From NCBI GenBank assembly GCA_937996235.1, contig CALKVK010000029.1, forward strand, positions 173,017 to 237,016: 64,000 bases of DNA. Direction: 5' to 3'. This DNA is from an uncultured bacterium (GTDB lineage Bacteria > Planctomycetota > JAJSAM01 > JAJVHW01). The position numbers and the translations under genes are program-made. Positions 26,115 through 34,471 of the stretch are shown piece by piece; positions within the stretch are counted from its first letter, which is position 1; the number at the start of each line of letters is the position of its first letter. The notes beneath the pieces were generated by a model, which was not told the origin of the DNA, made no database searches, and saw only the letters and a list, made by a program, of their open reading frames with translations.

Positions 26115-26576
26115 TCAGCCGGCGGCGGCCACGAGCGCCTCGCGCTCCTGCGGCGACGTCACCCGCGCGAGGTCGGGGAAGAGCCCGCGGCGCTCGCGGT
26201 CGTCGTGATGCTCGAGAAGGGAGCGGAACGCCTGCTCCCGGCCGATGAGCAGGGCGACGGCGCGCTCGCGGCGTGCCCCGCCGCGGTCGAGCTCCCGCGT
26301 CGCGCCGGCCAGCTCCGCGACCAGCGCCAGGATGCGCTCGTGGTCCTCGCGGTAGAAGCGCGGTTCGCCGAAGCGGCACCAGCCGCCGCGGGACTCGAGC
26401 ACGGGCAGCAGGCACTCCTCCTCGTGCCGGATGTGCGCGGCGAGCTCGTCGGCCAGCTCGCCGATCAGGTCGGCGGCGGACTCGAGGTCGCCGCGCACGA
26501 GCGCCTCCTGGTGCAGGAGGAGCGTCTCGAGGAACTCGTCGTGTCGCGCGAGGAGCGGCTCGAACTCTGCGGCCAT
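26115..26576 (-). CDS. Hemerythrin HHE-domain protein
   Basis: The 153-residue four-helix-bundle protein has the di-iron histidines and acids of bacterial hemerythrins: LLARHDEFLETLLLHQ, HIRHEEECLLPVLES, FYREDHERILALV and LLEHHDDRERRGLFPDL. Such proteins bind O2 or NO, or sense iron. ATG at 26574-26576 is chosen since the domain begins there and the divergent promoter follows. It shares its upstream region, including a GTGA-N6-TCAC site, with the first CRP/FNR regulator, so a link to oxygen or NO control is plausible. Confidence 0.85.
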   Translation of the reverse strand: MAAEFEPLLARHDEFLETLLLHQEALVRGDLESAADLIGELADELAAHIRHEEECLLPVLESRGGWCRFGEPRFYREDHERILALVAELAGATRELDRGGARRERAVALLIGREQAFRSLLEHHDDRERRGLFPDLARVTSPQEREALVAAAG

Positions 26577-26654
26577 GCTGCGGATCCTACGCGAGCGGGC
26601 GCACACCCCAGCGCGTGCGCCCGGCACGCGCGGAGCCGCGCTCGGGATCGCAGC

Positions 26655-26668
26655 GTGACCTGGGTCAC
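26655..26668. promoter_or_regulatory. CRP-type operator, GTGAC-CTGG-GTCAC
   Basis: A perfect 5+5 palindrome with a 4-bp centre, equal to GTGA-N6-TCAC. It lies 76 bp upstream of the crp1 ATG and 79 bp upstream of the divergent hemerythrin ATG. The half-site GTGA is that bound by CRP through Arg/Glu/Arg, which both regulators nearby retain. Probably autoregulatory. Confidence 0.7.
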
Positions 26669-26743
26669 TCGTTCCGAACGCGCCGCGCGTGAGTTCCTCT
26701 CGGCGGGCGGTGCGCGCCAAGACAATCGGCACGGAGGCTTTCC

Positions 26744-27613
26744 ATGGGGCTCCTGCTCGAGACGCTGCGCAACGTCGACTTCCTCGCCGGGATCAGCGAG
26801 GACGCGGTGGTGCGTTTCATGGTCCTCGGCCGCTCGTCCGACTTCCCGAAGTCGCACGTGTTCTGGCGTGCGGGGAGCGCGTCGCAGGGGATCGTGATCC
26901 CCGTCACGGGCGAGGCGAAGAACGCGACCCGCGGCCCCGACGGCCGCGAGTTCATCGAGTCGTTCCGCGGCCCCGGCGAGTGCATGGGACTCGCGTCCAC
27001 GCTCGACGGCCTCCCGCACGCGTCCGACGCGATCGTCGTGCGCGCCGGCGAGTTCTTCGCCATCCGGCCCGACGCGTTCCGCGCGTTCGCGCGCGAGCAC
27101 CCGGAGATCTGGCCGTCGGCCGTCCGCCTGATGGGCCGCCAGCTCCGGCGCAACGTGCAGGAGCGCGAGGACATCGCGCTGCGCCCCGTGGGCGAGCGCC
27201 TCGCGCAGTTCCTCATCGAGAACGCGTGCATCCGCCAGACCGACGGCGCAAAGGTGCTCGTCGAGGCCACGCAGTCGGAGATCGCGGCGCGCCTCGGGAC
27301 CGTGCGCGAGGTGGTCGCGCGTGTCTTCGCGGATCTCTCGCGGCGCGGCCTCGTGGCGCGCACGCAGCACGGCATCTTCATCGAGGACTGGGAGGGGCTG
27401 CACGCCGTCGCGGGCGTCGCCCCGGGCGAGGTCCAGCACCGCACGTCGGTCTACGGCCCGACACCGGGACTGCGGACGGCGCGCTACTTCCTGCCCACGG
27501 TCGAGCGCCGCAACACCGCCCACGAGCGCGACGCGAGCGCGTGCGCCGAGCATCTCGGCGACCTCTCGGCATGCCGCGCCGCGGGCTGCCCCGCGTCGCA
27601 GCGTCAGCGCTGA
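26744..27613 (+). CDS. CRP/FNR-family regulator with a Cys-containing C-terminal tail
   Basis: The 289-residue protein has an effector-binding beta-roll (about 10-125), a dimer helix (about 126-155) and a winged helix (about 175-235). The recognition helix TQSEIAARLGTVREVVARVF keeps R188, E189 and R193, the CRP residues that read GTGA. FNR's four-Cys N-terminal cluster is absent, so it is not a classical [4Fe-4S] FNR. After the DNA-binding domain is an unusual tail of about 55 residues with C267, C277 and C282 (C-x9-C-x4-C), possibly a metal or redox site. Ligand unknown; DNR/CooA-like haem sensing is possible. The operator at 26655 lies in its promoter. Confidence 0.9.
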   Translation: MGLLLETLRNVDFLAGISEDAVVRFMVLGRSSDFPKSHVFWRAGSASQGIVIPVTGEAKNATRGPDGREFIESFRGPGECMGLASTLDGLPHASDAIVVRAGEFFAIRPDAFRAFAREHPEIWPSAVRLMGRQLRRNVQEREDIALRPVGERLAQFLIENACIRQTDGAKVLVEATQSEIAARLGTVREVVARVFADLSRRGLVARTQHGIFIEDWEGLHAVAGVAPGEVQHRTSVYGPTPGLRTARYFLPTVERRNTAHERDASACAEHLGDLSACRAAGCPASQRQR

Positions 27614-27652
27614 GAGCGCCGCGCCGCACGCGTCGGCGACGCCGCTCCCGAG

Positions 27653-27666
27653 GTGACGACCGTCAC
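27653..27666. promoter_or_regulatory. CRP-type operator, GTGAC-GACC-GTCAC
   Basis: A perfect palindrome of the same form as at 26655, located 37 bp upstream of the crp2 ATG and 40 bp after the crp1 stop. The close position to the start suits either activation at a nearby -35 or autorepression. Confidence 0.7.
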
Positions 27667-27702
27667 AGACCGCACGCGCTCCGGCGCGTAGGGTCTCGCT
27701 CC

Positions 27703-28401
27703 ATGCAGTCCCTCGTCGCGCACCCCGGCCTCGCGCCGAGTCGCGAGGTGATCGATGTACTCGGACGCGCCGCCGTGTTCTCGGCGCTCTCCGGGCGCGG
27801 ACTCCAGGCCGCCGCGCTCCACGCAGAGATTCGCCTGCACCGCCGCCACGACGAGCTGTGGCGGGAAGGAGACCCGGCCCAGGACGTGATCGTCGTCCTC
27901 GCCGGGCGCATCCAGTGCAGCGTGCACGGGCGCGGCGGCCGCGGGTGGGTCCGCGACGTGCTGCGCCCGGGCGGCGTGTGCGGGCTGGTCGCGCTCGTGG
28001 ACGGCGGCGCGCACACGTGCGCCACGGAGGCGCTCGAGACATCGCGCGTGCTGCACGTGGCCGTGGCGCCGCTGCGCAACCTGCTCGAGTCCGAGTCGGG
28101 CTTCGCGTTCCAGGTCGCGCGCAACATCGCGCGGGACCTGCGCCACGCGATCGAGTCCTGCAGCCGCCTCGCCCTCCTCTCGCCGCTCGAGCGGCTGGCG
28201 GAGTACCTGATCGAGAACGCCGACGGCGGCGGCACGGTGCGCCTGCGCGAGACGCAGGGTCAGCTCGCCGCGCAGCTCGGCACGGTGCGCGAGGTCGTCG
28301 GCCGCGCGTTCCGGCGGCTCGAGGTCGACGGCCTCGTGACGCGCCGCGGACGCACGGTGCGCATCGCCGACCGCGACGCACTCGAACGTCTCGCGCGGTG
28401 A
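27703..28401 (+). CDS. CRP/FNR-family transcriptional regulator
   Basis: This 232-residue regulator has the cyclic-nucleotide-type beta-roll (about 20-135), dimer helix and winged helix. The recognition helix TQGQLAAQLGTVREVVGRAF has R196, E197 and R201 in the order R-E-x-V-G-R seen in E. coli CRP (RETVGR), matching the GTGA half-site of the operators. The N-terminal Cys cluster of FNR is missing. The cAMP-pocket Arg/Ser motif is not clearly present, so the ligand is unknown. It is in tandem with crp1 and directly upstream of the cbb3 oxidase operon, the likely target. Confidence 0.92.
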   Translation: MQSLVAHPGLAPSREVIDVLGRAAVFSALSGRGLQAAALHAEIRLHRRHDELWREGDPAQDVIVVLAGRIQCSVHGRGGRGWVRDVLRPGGVCGLVALVDGGAHTCATEALETSRVLHVAVAPLRNLLESESGFAFQVARNIARDLRHAIESCSRLALLSPLERLAEYLIENADGGGTVRLRETQGQLAAQLGTVREVVGRAFRRLEVDGLVTRRGRTVRIADRDALERLAR

Positions 28402-28461
28402 CCGCGGTCTCGATCGCACGCGCGCGCGGCGCCGCGCGCGTCGGGGATTCGCCGTGAGCGC

Positions 28462-28475
28462 GTGATGGAGGTCAC
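28462..28475. promoter_or_regulatory. CRP-type operator, GTGAT-GGAG-GTCAC
   Basis: A palindrome of the GTGA-N6-TCAC type, 37 bp upstream of the first gene of the cbb3 oxidase operon, the same distance as the crp2 operator from its start. A weaker copy (GTGA-N6-TCTC) lies at 28398-28411 across the crp2 stop codon. Confidence 0.68.
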
Positions 28476-28480
28476 AGAGC

Positions 28481-28497
28481 CCCCCGGCTGCCGGGGG
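28481..28497. terminator. GC hairpin between crp2 and the cbb3 operon
   Basis: CCCCCGG-CTG-CCGGGGG forms a 7-bp perfect stem with a 3-nt loop, 14 bp upstream of the first oxidase-operon ATG. There is no T-tract, so it is not a standard Rho-independent terminator. It could end crp2 transcription, or form in the oxidase-operon leader and affect ribosome access. Confidence 0.4.
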
Positions 28498-28511
28498 TCT
28501 CATCTGCCATC

Positions 28512-29465
28512 ATGCGCCTCATGTCCAAACCGAGCCCGCTCCTGCACCTGGCGGCGATCCTGCTGCTGGTCGTGCCGGCCGTGTTCCTGATGACCTCGGG
28601 CGACGCACCCGCGCAGGTCCCCGCCGGGGCGACCGCGCCGCGCGTGCCGCTCGCCGACTTCCCGCCGGTCGCCGGCTCCGCGGCAGAGCGCGGGCGCGGC
28701 GTCTACGCGCGCTACTGCATCGGCTGCCACGGTCCCGAGGGGGCCGGCGACGGCCCCGCGGCGCGCTGGCTCTCGCCTCCGCCGCGCAACTTCCAGAGCG
28801 GCCGGTTCAAGTTCCGCAGCACGCCGACGGGGGAGTTCCCGACCGACGCGGACCTCCTGCGCACGGTCACGTGCGGCCTCGCCGGCAGCGCCATGCCCGG
28901 CTTCCCGCTCGTGCCCGAGAGCGACCGCCGCGACGTCGTCGCGTACGTGCAGCACCTCGCGGCCCTCGGACTCGCGCGGCGCGAGGTGGACTACCTCGTG
29001 ACCGAGGAAGGCGAGAGCTACGAGTCGCTGCGCGGCGCGCGCCTGGCGGAGATCCGGGCCGAGGCGGAGCAGCGCGTCCACGGCGCACAGCCGATGGCCG
29101 TGCCGCCCGCGCCGGCGGCGACGCCCGAGTCGATCGCGCGCGGCAAGGACGTGTTCGACCGCCTGTGCGCGCCCTGCCACGGCGTCGGCGGGCGCGGCGA
29201 CGGACCGTCGTCCTACACGCTGCGCGACTGGAAGGACGCGGAGATCCGCCCGCGCGACTTCACCACCGGCGTGTTCCGCGCGGGCAGCTCGCCGCGCGAC
29301 CTCTACATGCGCCTGCGCGGCGGACTGATGGGCACGCCGATGCCCGCCATCCCGGGCAGCGACCAGGAGATATGGGACCAGGTGCACTACATCCTCAGCA
29401 TGCGTGATCCGGACGCCGTCACGCCGCACGTGCCCGCGGGCTGCGGCGGGGAGTCGACCCGATGA
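28512..29465 (+). CDS. Dihaem cytochrome c, cbb3-associated
   Basis: The 317-residue exported or membrane-anchored protein has an N-terminal hydrophobic segment (LLHLAAILLLVVPAVFLM) and two cytochrome c domains with CIGCH (about residue 76) and CAPCH (about 221). Methionine-rich loops (GSAMPGFPL, GTPMPAIPG) supply the axial Met. The operon lacks ccoP, and this dihaem protein at its head probably takes the role of CcoP as electron entry. An alternative ATG lies at 28521. Its stop overlaps the ccoN start by 4 bp. Confidence 0.87.
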   Translation: MRLMSKPSPLLHLAAILLLVVPAVFLMTSGDAPAQVPAGATAPRVPLADFPPVAGSAAERGRGVYARYCIGCHGPEGAGDGPAARWLSPPPRNFQSGRFKFRSTPTGEFPTDADLLRTVTCGLAGSAMPGFPLVPESDRRDVVAYVQHLAALGLARREVDYLVTEEGESYESLRGARLAEIRAEAEQRVHGAQPMAVPPAPAATPESIARGKDVFDRLCAPCHGVGGRGDGPSSYTLRDWKDAEIRPRDFTTGVFRAGSSPRDLYMRLRGGLMGTPMPAIPGSDQEIWDQVHYILSMRDPDAVTPHVPAGCGGESTR

Positions 29466-30919
29466 CCTCCACCGCGACGCAGCTCGAGGCGGCGCACGCA
29501 GGAAGCGCCGACCTCGTCGACAAGGGCCTCGTCAAGTGGCACCTCGTCATGGCCATGTTCTTCATGCTCACGGCCATGACGTGGGGCCTGCTCATCTCGC
29601 TGCAGTTCCTGCACGCGTACCCGTTCGAGGGCATCAGCTTCCTCTCGTACGGACGCGTGCGGCTCCTGCACACGAACGAGATCGCGTACGGCTTCCTGGT
29701 GAACGGCTTCATCGGCTGCCTGTACTACGCCATCCCGCGCATGACCGGCCGCGCGGTCGCGAGCTCGAAGCTCGGGTGGCTGATCCTGTTCGTGTGGCAG
29801 TTCATCCTGGTCGCGATGTCGGTCGGCCAGCTCCTCGGCTTCGCGCAGGCGGTCGAGTGGGGCGAGACGCCGACCGGGTTCCGCCCGGGCACGTTCGATC
29901 TGAACTACATCCCGGTGGACTTCCTGATCGAGATCGGCGCGGTGCTGGTCGCGATCCAGTTCCTGACGCCGATCGTGCGCTCGGTGCACAAGCGCCAGTA
30001 CGTGTCGCTCTGGTATCTGACGGCCGGCATCGTGTGGCTCATCCTCACCTACGTGATGGGCAACACGCTGCCGGAGTGGACGCTCCCCGGCAGCTCCGGC
30101 GCCGCGACCGTCGGCCTCTTCATCCACGACCTCGTGGGGCTGTTCGTCACGCCGATGGGCTGGGGCCTGATGTACTTCTTCGTGCCCGTCATCCTGCGCC
30201 GCCCCGTGTGGAGCCACGCGCTGTCGGTGATCGGGTTCTGGGCGCTCGCGTTCTTCTATCCGCTGAACGGCGTGCACCACTTCCTGCTCTCGTCGATCCC
30301 GATGTCGGTGCAGTACGGCGCGGTGATCTCGACGATGGCGGTCGAGATCGTGGTCACGACGGTCATCGTGAACTTCTTCGGCACGATGTGGGGTTCGGGC
30401 GACGCGCTGCGTACGAACCTGCCGATCCGCTGGTTCTACACGGGCATGGTGGGCTACTTCATCACGTGCCTGCAGTGCATGTTCCACACCACGCTCACGA
30501 TGCAGGAGCTGATCCACTTCACCGACTGGGTGCCCGGCCACGCGCACCTGGTCATGCTCGGCGTCTTCTCGTTCTGGATCTTCGGCATGACGACGTGGCT
30601 GTGGCCGCGCCTCACGGGCAACGAGTGGTACAGCCGGCGGCTCAACCACTGGCACTACTGGCTCAGCGTCATCGGCCTGCTGACGATGTTCGTCGACCTG
30701 CTCGCCGGCGGCCTGGTGCACGGGTTCATGCTGAACGCGCTCTCGGACTGGATGGAGATCGTCCGCGCGATGCACGGCTTCTGGGCCGTGCGCACCTTCG
30801 CGGGCGCGATGATCCTCGCCGGGCAGCTCTGCTTCGCGTGGAACCTGTGGAAGACCTGGACGGGCCCGAAGCGCCCGTACGACTACCGCGTCGACCTCGC
30901 GACGGCGGGGGGGGTGTAG
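29462..30919 (+). CDS. ccoN: cbb3-type cytochrome oxidase subunit I
   Basis: This 485-residue catalytic subunit belongs to the C-family haem-copper oxidases with high O2 affinity. CuB ligands H222 (IHDLVGLF) and H272/H273 (NGVHHFLL) and the cross-link tyrosine Y266 (FFYPLNGVHH) have the same spacing as H207, Y251, H257 and H258 of Pseudomonas stutzeri CcoN. Haem histidines are in TDWVPGHAHLVMLG. About twelve helices are present. The Tyr excludes a nitric oxide reductase. It is cotranslated with the preceding dihaem cytochrome and followed by ccoO after 3 bp. Confidence 0.94.
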   Translation: MTSTATQLEAAHAGSADLVDKGLVKWHLVMAMFFMLTAMTWGLLISLQFLHAYPFEGISFLSYGRVRLLHTNEIAYGFLVNGFIGCLYYAIPRMTGRAVASSKLGWLILFVWQFILVAMSVGQLLGFAQAVEWGETPTGFRPGTFDLNYIPVDFLIEIGAVLVAIQFLTPIVRSVHKRQYVSLWYLTAGIVWLILTYVMGNTLPEWTLPGSSGAATVGLFIHDLVGLFVTPMGWGLMYFFVPVILRRPVWSHALSVIGFWALAFFYPLNGVHHFLLSSIPMSVQYGAVISTMAVEIVVTTVIVNFFGTMWGSGDALRTNLPIRWFYTGMVGYFITCLQCMFHTTLTMQELIHFTDWVPGHAHLVMLGVFSFWIFGMTTWLWPRLTGNEWYSRRLNHWHYWLSVIGLLTMFVDLLAGGLVHGFMLNALSDWMEIVRAMHGFWAVRTFAGAMILAGQLCFAWNLWKTWTGPKRPYDYRVDLATAGGV

Positions 30920-30922
30920 GCC

Positions 30923-31798
30923 ATGGACCGCTTCACGAGCATCCTCCTCGCGGCCGGCCTCGGCTGCTTCGCCCTCGCCTTCGTGCTCTCGGGCGTCTAT
31001 CCGTGGCTCATCACGGACGCGCGCGAGCCGGAGGCGACGATCGCCGAGGTCGCGCGGCGCGTCACGCCGGAGTTCAAGCAGTTGAAGGAGGCGTACCCCG
31101 TCGCCTTCGCCGCGGCGTTCCCCGGCGCCGACGAGTGCCTGACCGACAAGGACCTCGCGGGCGTCCCGCTCGACGATCCGCGCCGCGCACGCAGCGAGGA
31201 CGCGTGGCGCGCGGCGCACACGATCGCGCTGCGCGACGGCCGCGACGCGTACGTCGCCGAGGCGTGCTGGCACTGCCACAGCCAGTACGTGCGGCCGGTC
31301 GCCAACGAGGCGCAGCGTTTCGGCCGCGTGCGGAGCGCGGCCGACGACAACAACGCGCTGCAGCGCCCGGTGCTCTGGGGCACGCGGCGCGTCGGACCCG
31401 ACCTGACGCACGAGGGCGGCCGCCGCTCGAACGACTGGCACGTCGCACACCTGCGCGACCCCGCGTCCACGTCGCCGGGTTCGATCATGCCGCGCTACAC
31501 GTGGTACTTCCGCGACGGCTGGCAGGTGTGGCGCACGATCGACCCCGAGCTCGCCGAGCGCGAGGGACTCGCGCCGACGACGCGCTACCCGATCCCGGGC
31601 GTGTACGCGACGGAGGCCGAGGCGCGCAGCGCACTCGAGCGCGTGCGCGCGGAGACCCCCGAGAACCTGCACGCCGAGCGCGACCGCCTGGAGGTCGCGC
31701 CGTCGTCCGGACCGAACGAGACGGCGCTCGCCCTGCTCGCCTACCTGCAGTGGCTGGGAACCTGGGACGCGTCGCAGCGCGAGGGGGTGCCGCAGTGA
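30923..31798 (+). CDS. ccoO: cbb3-type cytochrome oxidase subunit II, monohaem cytochrome c
   Basis: The 291-residue subunit has one N-terminal membrane helix (ILLAAGLGCFALAFVLSGVY) and a periplasmic cytochrome c domain with CWHCHSQYVRPV. The CcoO signatures WGTRRVGPDLTHEGGRRSND and the Met ligand in PGSIMPRYTWYF are present. Relative to proteobacterial CcoO (about 200) it has a longer insert (about 30-95) and a C-terminal extension. It accepts electrons from the dihaem cytochrome and passes them to CcoN. Confidence 0.93.
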   Translation: MDRFTSILLAAGLGCFALAFVLSGVYPWLITDAREPEATIAEVARRVTPEFKQLKEAYPVAFAAAFPGADECLTDKDLAGVPLDDPRRARSEDAWRAAHTIALRDGRDAYVAEACWHCHSQYVRPVANEAQRFGRVRSAADDNNALQRPVLWGTRRVGPDLTHEGGRRSNDWHVAHLRDPASTSPGSIMPRYTWYFRDGWQVWRTIDPELAEREGLAPTTRYPIPGVYATEAEARSALERVRAETPENLHAERDRLEVAPSSGPNETALALLAYLQWLGTWDASQREGVPQ

Positions 31799-32127
31799 GT
31801 CCCGCACCGAACGAACCGCTCGACGAGGCCGCGCAGCACGCGAAGGACCGGCGCATCCTGGCGTGGATGCTCTGGATCTTCGGCTTCGTGATCGTGCTCG
31901 GCGCCTTCGCGTTCGGCTGGAAGCTGTACGAGTTCGCGCACGACCTCGTGGCGACCGACGGTCTGCGGTTCGCCGCGGCGCACCTGCTGACGTACGTGCT
32001 CGTGGCGGGCGGCTTCCTGATGCTCCTCGTCTACTGTTTCCTCCGCGGCCACTTCGCGGACATCGAAAAACCCAAGTACGAACTCCTCGAGATGGAGAAG
32101 CAGCATGACGCCCGAGACTTCGCCTGA
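31795..32127 (+). CDS. Small two-helix membrane protein in the cbb3 operon
   Basis: This 110-residue protein has two membrane helices (ILAWMLWIFGFVIVLGAFAF and LLTYVLVAGGFLMLLVYCFL) joined by about 30 residues, and a charged C-terminus (IEKPKYELLEMEKQHDARDF). The GTG start overlaps the ccoO stop (GTGA). It has no haem motif. Its position suggests a structural or assembly subunit, perhaps the membrane part of a missing CcoP or CcoQ. Not a family I can name. Confidence 0.7.
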   Translation: MSPAPNEPLDEAAQHAKDRRILAWMLWIFGFVIVLGAFAFGWKLYEFAHDLVATDGLRFAAAHLLTYVLVAGGFLMLLVYCFLRGHFADIEKPKYELLEMEKQHDARDFA

Positions 32128-32293
32128 CCGCACCGCGCTCGCGGGCGACGACCAGGTGCCGTACGCCTTCGACTACGGCCACGGCCGCATGCCGTTCTTC
32201 ATGAAGCTCGTGTGGATCGTGTTCCTGGCGTTCGCCACGATCTACACCGTGTCGTACCTGCTCACGGCCGTGGGGGTCGAGCTCGGGTCGTAG
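32105..32293 (+). CDS. Single-helix small membrane protein in the cbb3 operon
   Basis: The 62-residue protein has a polar N-terminus (about 30 residues) and one membrane helix (LVWIVFLAFATIYTVSYLLT). It overlaps the preceding gene by 23 bp in another frame. Similar short proteins accompany ccoNO in bacteria and help complex stability (CcoQ, CcoH or CcoM type), but sequence identity to these cannot be judged here. Confidence 0.65.
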   Translation: MTPETSPDRTALAGDDQVPYAFDYGHGRMPFFMKLVWIVFLAFATIYTVSYLLTAVGVELGS

Positions 32294-32368
32294 CGCCGCG
32301 GCGGTCCCGCGGCGGCCCGGCCCGTCGCGACGCCGCCGACCGTGCGCCCCGTCTCCGACCGCTCCACG

Positions 32369-34471
32369 ATGAGCCCCGGCGCCGCCGGCGCGCCAGCCGA
32401 CGCGGCCGCGCGCAGCCCGGACGCGCCGCCGCCCGTCGCGCGCTGCGTGCACTGCGCGCTCCCGATGGTGGGGGCCGACGCGTCCGGCGACGCGTACTGC
32501 TGCGTCGGCTGCCGCCTCGCCGCCGCGGTCGCGGGCGGCGGCGGCGCCGGCGGACTGCTCGAGGCGCGGCTGCTTGTCGCGGCGTTCCTCGCGATGGGCG
32601 TGATGACGTTCAGCCTCGTGCTCTACGGCGAGGACGTGTACGGCGCGGCGGCGTCTCCCGACATGGAGGCCGTGCGCAACATCGGCCGCGCGTGCCTCGC
32701 GCTCTTCGCGCTGCCCGTGCTGCTGCTCCTCGGCGTGCCGCTCGCGCGCGGCGCGTGGCTCGACCTGCGCGCCGGGCACGTGCGCATGGACGGGCTGATC
32801 GTGCTCGGGACGTGTGCCGCGTACGGCGTCTCGCTGCACCACACGTTCGCGGGCGGCGGCGAGGTCTACTACGACACCGCGACGATGGTGCTCGTGCTGG
32901 TGACGTTCGGCCGCCGCCTCGAGGCGCACGCGCGCACGCACGGCAGGGACGCCGCGGCGGCGCTCGCCGCACTGCTGCCCGCGAGCGCCCACCGCGTCGG
33001 CGCACCGGATGCAGCCGCGGCCGACGAGGACGTCGCGCCCGCAGCGCTGCGGCCGGGCGACATCGTCCGCGTGCTGCCCGGCGAGCACGTGCCGGCCGAC
33101 GTCGTCGTGCTCGAGGGCGCGAGCGAGACGTCCGCGGCGCACCTGACCGGGGAGGAGACGCCGCACGCCGTCGCCGCGGGCGACCTCGTGCCCGCGGGCT
33201 CCGTGAACGGCACGGGCGCGCTCCTCGGACGCGTCGAGCGCGCGGCGCTCGACGGCAGCCTCGGCCGCATCCGCGAGCTCCTCGACGCGCCGCTCGACGC
33301 CACGCGCGTGATGCGCGTGACGGACCGGCTGGCCGCGTGGCTCGTGACGCTGGCGGTCGCGCTCGCGCTGATCGGCGGCTTCCGCACGTACCGCCTGGCG
33401 GGCACGGGCGAGGCGCTGCGCACCGCGCTCTCGGTGCTCGTGGTCGCGTGCCCGTGCGCGCTCGGGCTCGCCACGCCCCTCGCGTACCGCGCCATGCGTG
33501 CGGCCCTGGCGCGGCGCGGCGTGCTCGTGCACGACGCGGCGGCGCTCGAGCGCGCGGCCGACGTGGACTGCGTGCTGCTCGACAAGACGGGCACGCTCAC
33601 GGATCCCGACGCCGCCGAGATCGCCGTGGCGGTCGGTCCCGAGGAGGCGTGCGAACGCATGCGCGCCCTGGTCGGACACTCCGGGCACCCGCTCGCGCGC
33701 GCGCTGCGTCGCGGCGCACTGACGCCGTCGGCGGTGCGCATCGTCCCCGGCTCGGGTGTCGAGGGCTCGTTCGGCGCACTCGCGTGTCGCGCGGGGAGCC
33801 CGGAGTGGATGGACCGCACCGGGGCGGCGTGGGACGCCGAGCCCGGCGCCGCGCGGGCGGGACTCGCCGCGCGCGGCTCGACCCTCGTCGCCTACGCGGA
33901 GGACGCACGGGTGCGCGCCCTCTGCGCGATCGAGCAGCCGCTCCGCGCCGGCGCGGCGGGCGCCGTCGCCGCGCTCGCGGCGCGCGTGGCGGGCGTCGAG
34001 ATCGTCTCCGGCGACAGGCCGGAGTCGGCGGCGCGCACCGGCGAGGCCCTCGGCGTCGCGTCGCGGGGCGCGCTGCAGCCGGCCGACAAGCTCGCGCGCG
34101 TCGAGGAGCTGGCGCGCGCCGGGCGCCACGTGCTCTTCGCCGGCGACGGCGTGAACGACGCCCCCGCGCTGCGTGCGGCGCACGTGGGCGTGGCGCTCGC
34201 CTCGGGCACGGCGCTCGCGCGCTCCCACGCGGCCGTCGAGGTGCTCGGCAACGACCTCGCCGCGCTCCCGCGCCTCCTCGACGCGGCGCGCGCGCTGCGC
34301 CGCACCGTGCGCGTGAACCTGTTCGCGGCCGTGGCGTACAACGGCGCCGCACTCGCGCTCGCGACGCTCGGCCGTCTGCACCCGCTCGTCGCCGCGGCGG
34401 CGATGATCCTCTCGAGTCTGACGGTCAGCGCACGCAGCTATCGTCTGCTCGACTGGGAGGGCGACCGGTGA
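32369..34471 (+). CDS. ccoI: Copper-exporting P1B-type ATPase for oxidase assembly
   Basis: This roughly 700-residue ATPase (709 if GTG at 32342 is used) has the CcoI/FixI-type N-terminal metal site (CVHCALPM, then YCCVGCRLAAAVA), followed by six to eight helices. It shows the copper motif ACPCALGLATPLAY, phosphorylation motif LLDKTGTLTD, and hinge GDGVNDAPAL. It lacks a classic GMTCxxC domain. It exports copper to the periplasm for CuB loading of the cbb3 oxidase. No clear ribosome site favours either start. It overlaps the SafE/DsbD-like gene by 4 bp. Confidence 0.93.
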   Translation: MSPGAAGAPADAAARSPDAPPPVARCVHCALPMVGADASGDAYCCVGCRLAAAVAGGGGAGGLLEARLLVAAFLAMGVMTFSLVLYGEDVYGAAASPDMEAVRNIGRACLALFALPVLLLLGVPLARGAWLDLRAGHVRMDGLIVLGTCAAYGVSLHHTFAGGGEVYYDTATMVLVLVTFGRRLEAHARTHGRDAAAALAALLPASAHRVGAPDAAAADEDVAPAALRPGDIVRVLPGEHVPADVVVLEGASETSAAHLTGEETPHAVAAGDLVPAGSVNGTGALLGRVERAALDGSLGRIRELLDAPLDATRVMRVTDRLAAWLVTLAVALALIGGFRTYRLAGTGEALRTALSVLVVACPCALGLATPLAYRAMRAALARRGVLVHDAAALERAADVDCVLLDKTGTLTDPDAAEIAVAVGPEEACERMRALVGHSGHPLARALRRGALTPSAVRIVPGSGVEGSFGALACRAGSPEWMDRTGAAWDAEPGAARAGLAARGSTLVAYAEDARVRALCAIEQPLRAGAAGAVAALAARVAGVEIVSGDRPESAARTGEALGVASRGALQPADKLARVEELARAGRHVLFAGDGVNDAPALRAAHVGVALASGTALARSHAAVEVLGNDLAALPRLLDAARALRRTVRVNLFAAVAYNGAALALATLGRLHPLVAAAAMILSSLTVSARSYRLLDWEGDR

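Noticed and set aside
28398..28411. GTGA-N6-TCTC over the crp2 stop codon
   Set aside because: Only seven of eight core bases match and it overlaps coding sequence; noted with the 28462 site only.
29462..30919. CcoN as a nitric oxide reductase subunit
   Set aside because: The cross-link Tyr (Y266) and its spacing to H222 and H272/H273 match cbb3 oxidases, and ccoO follows.
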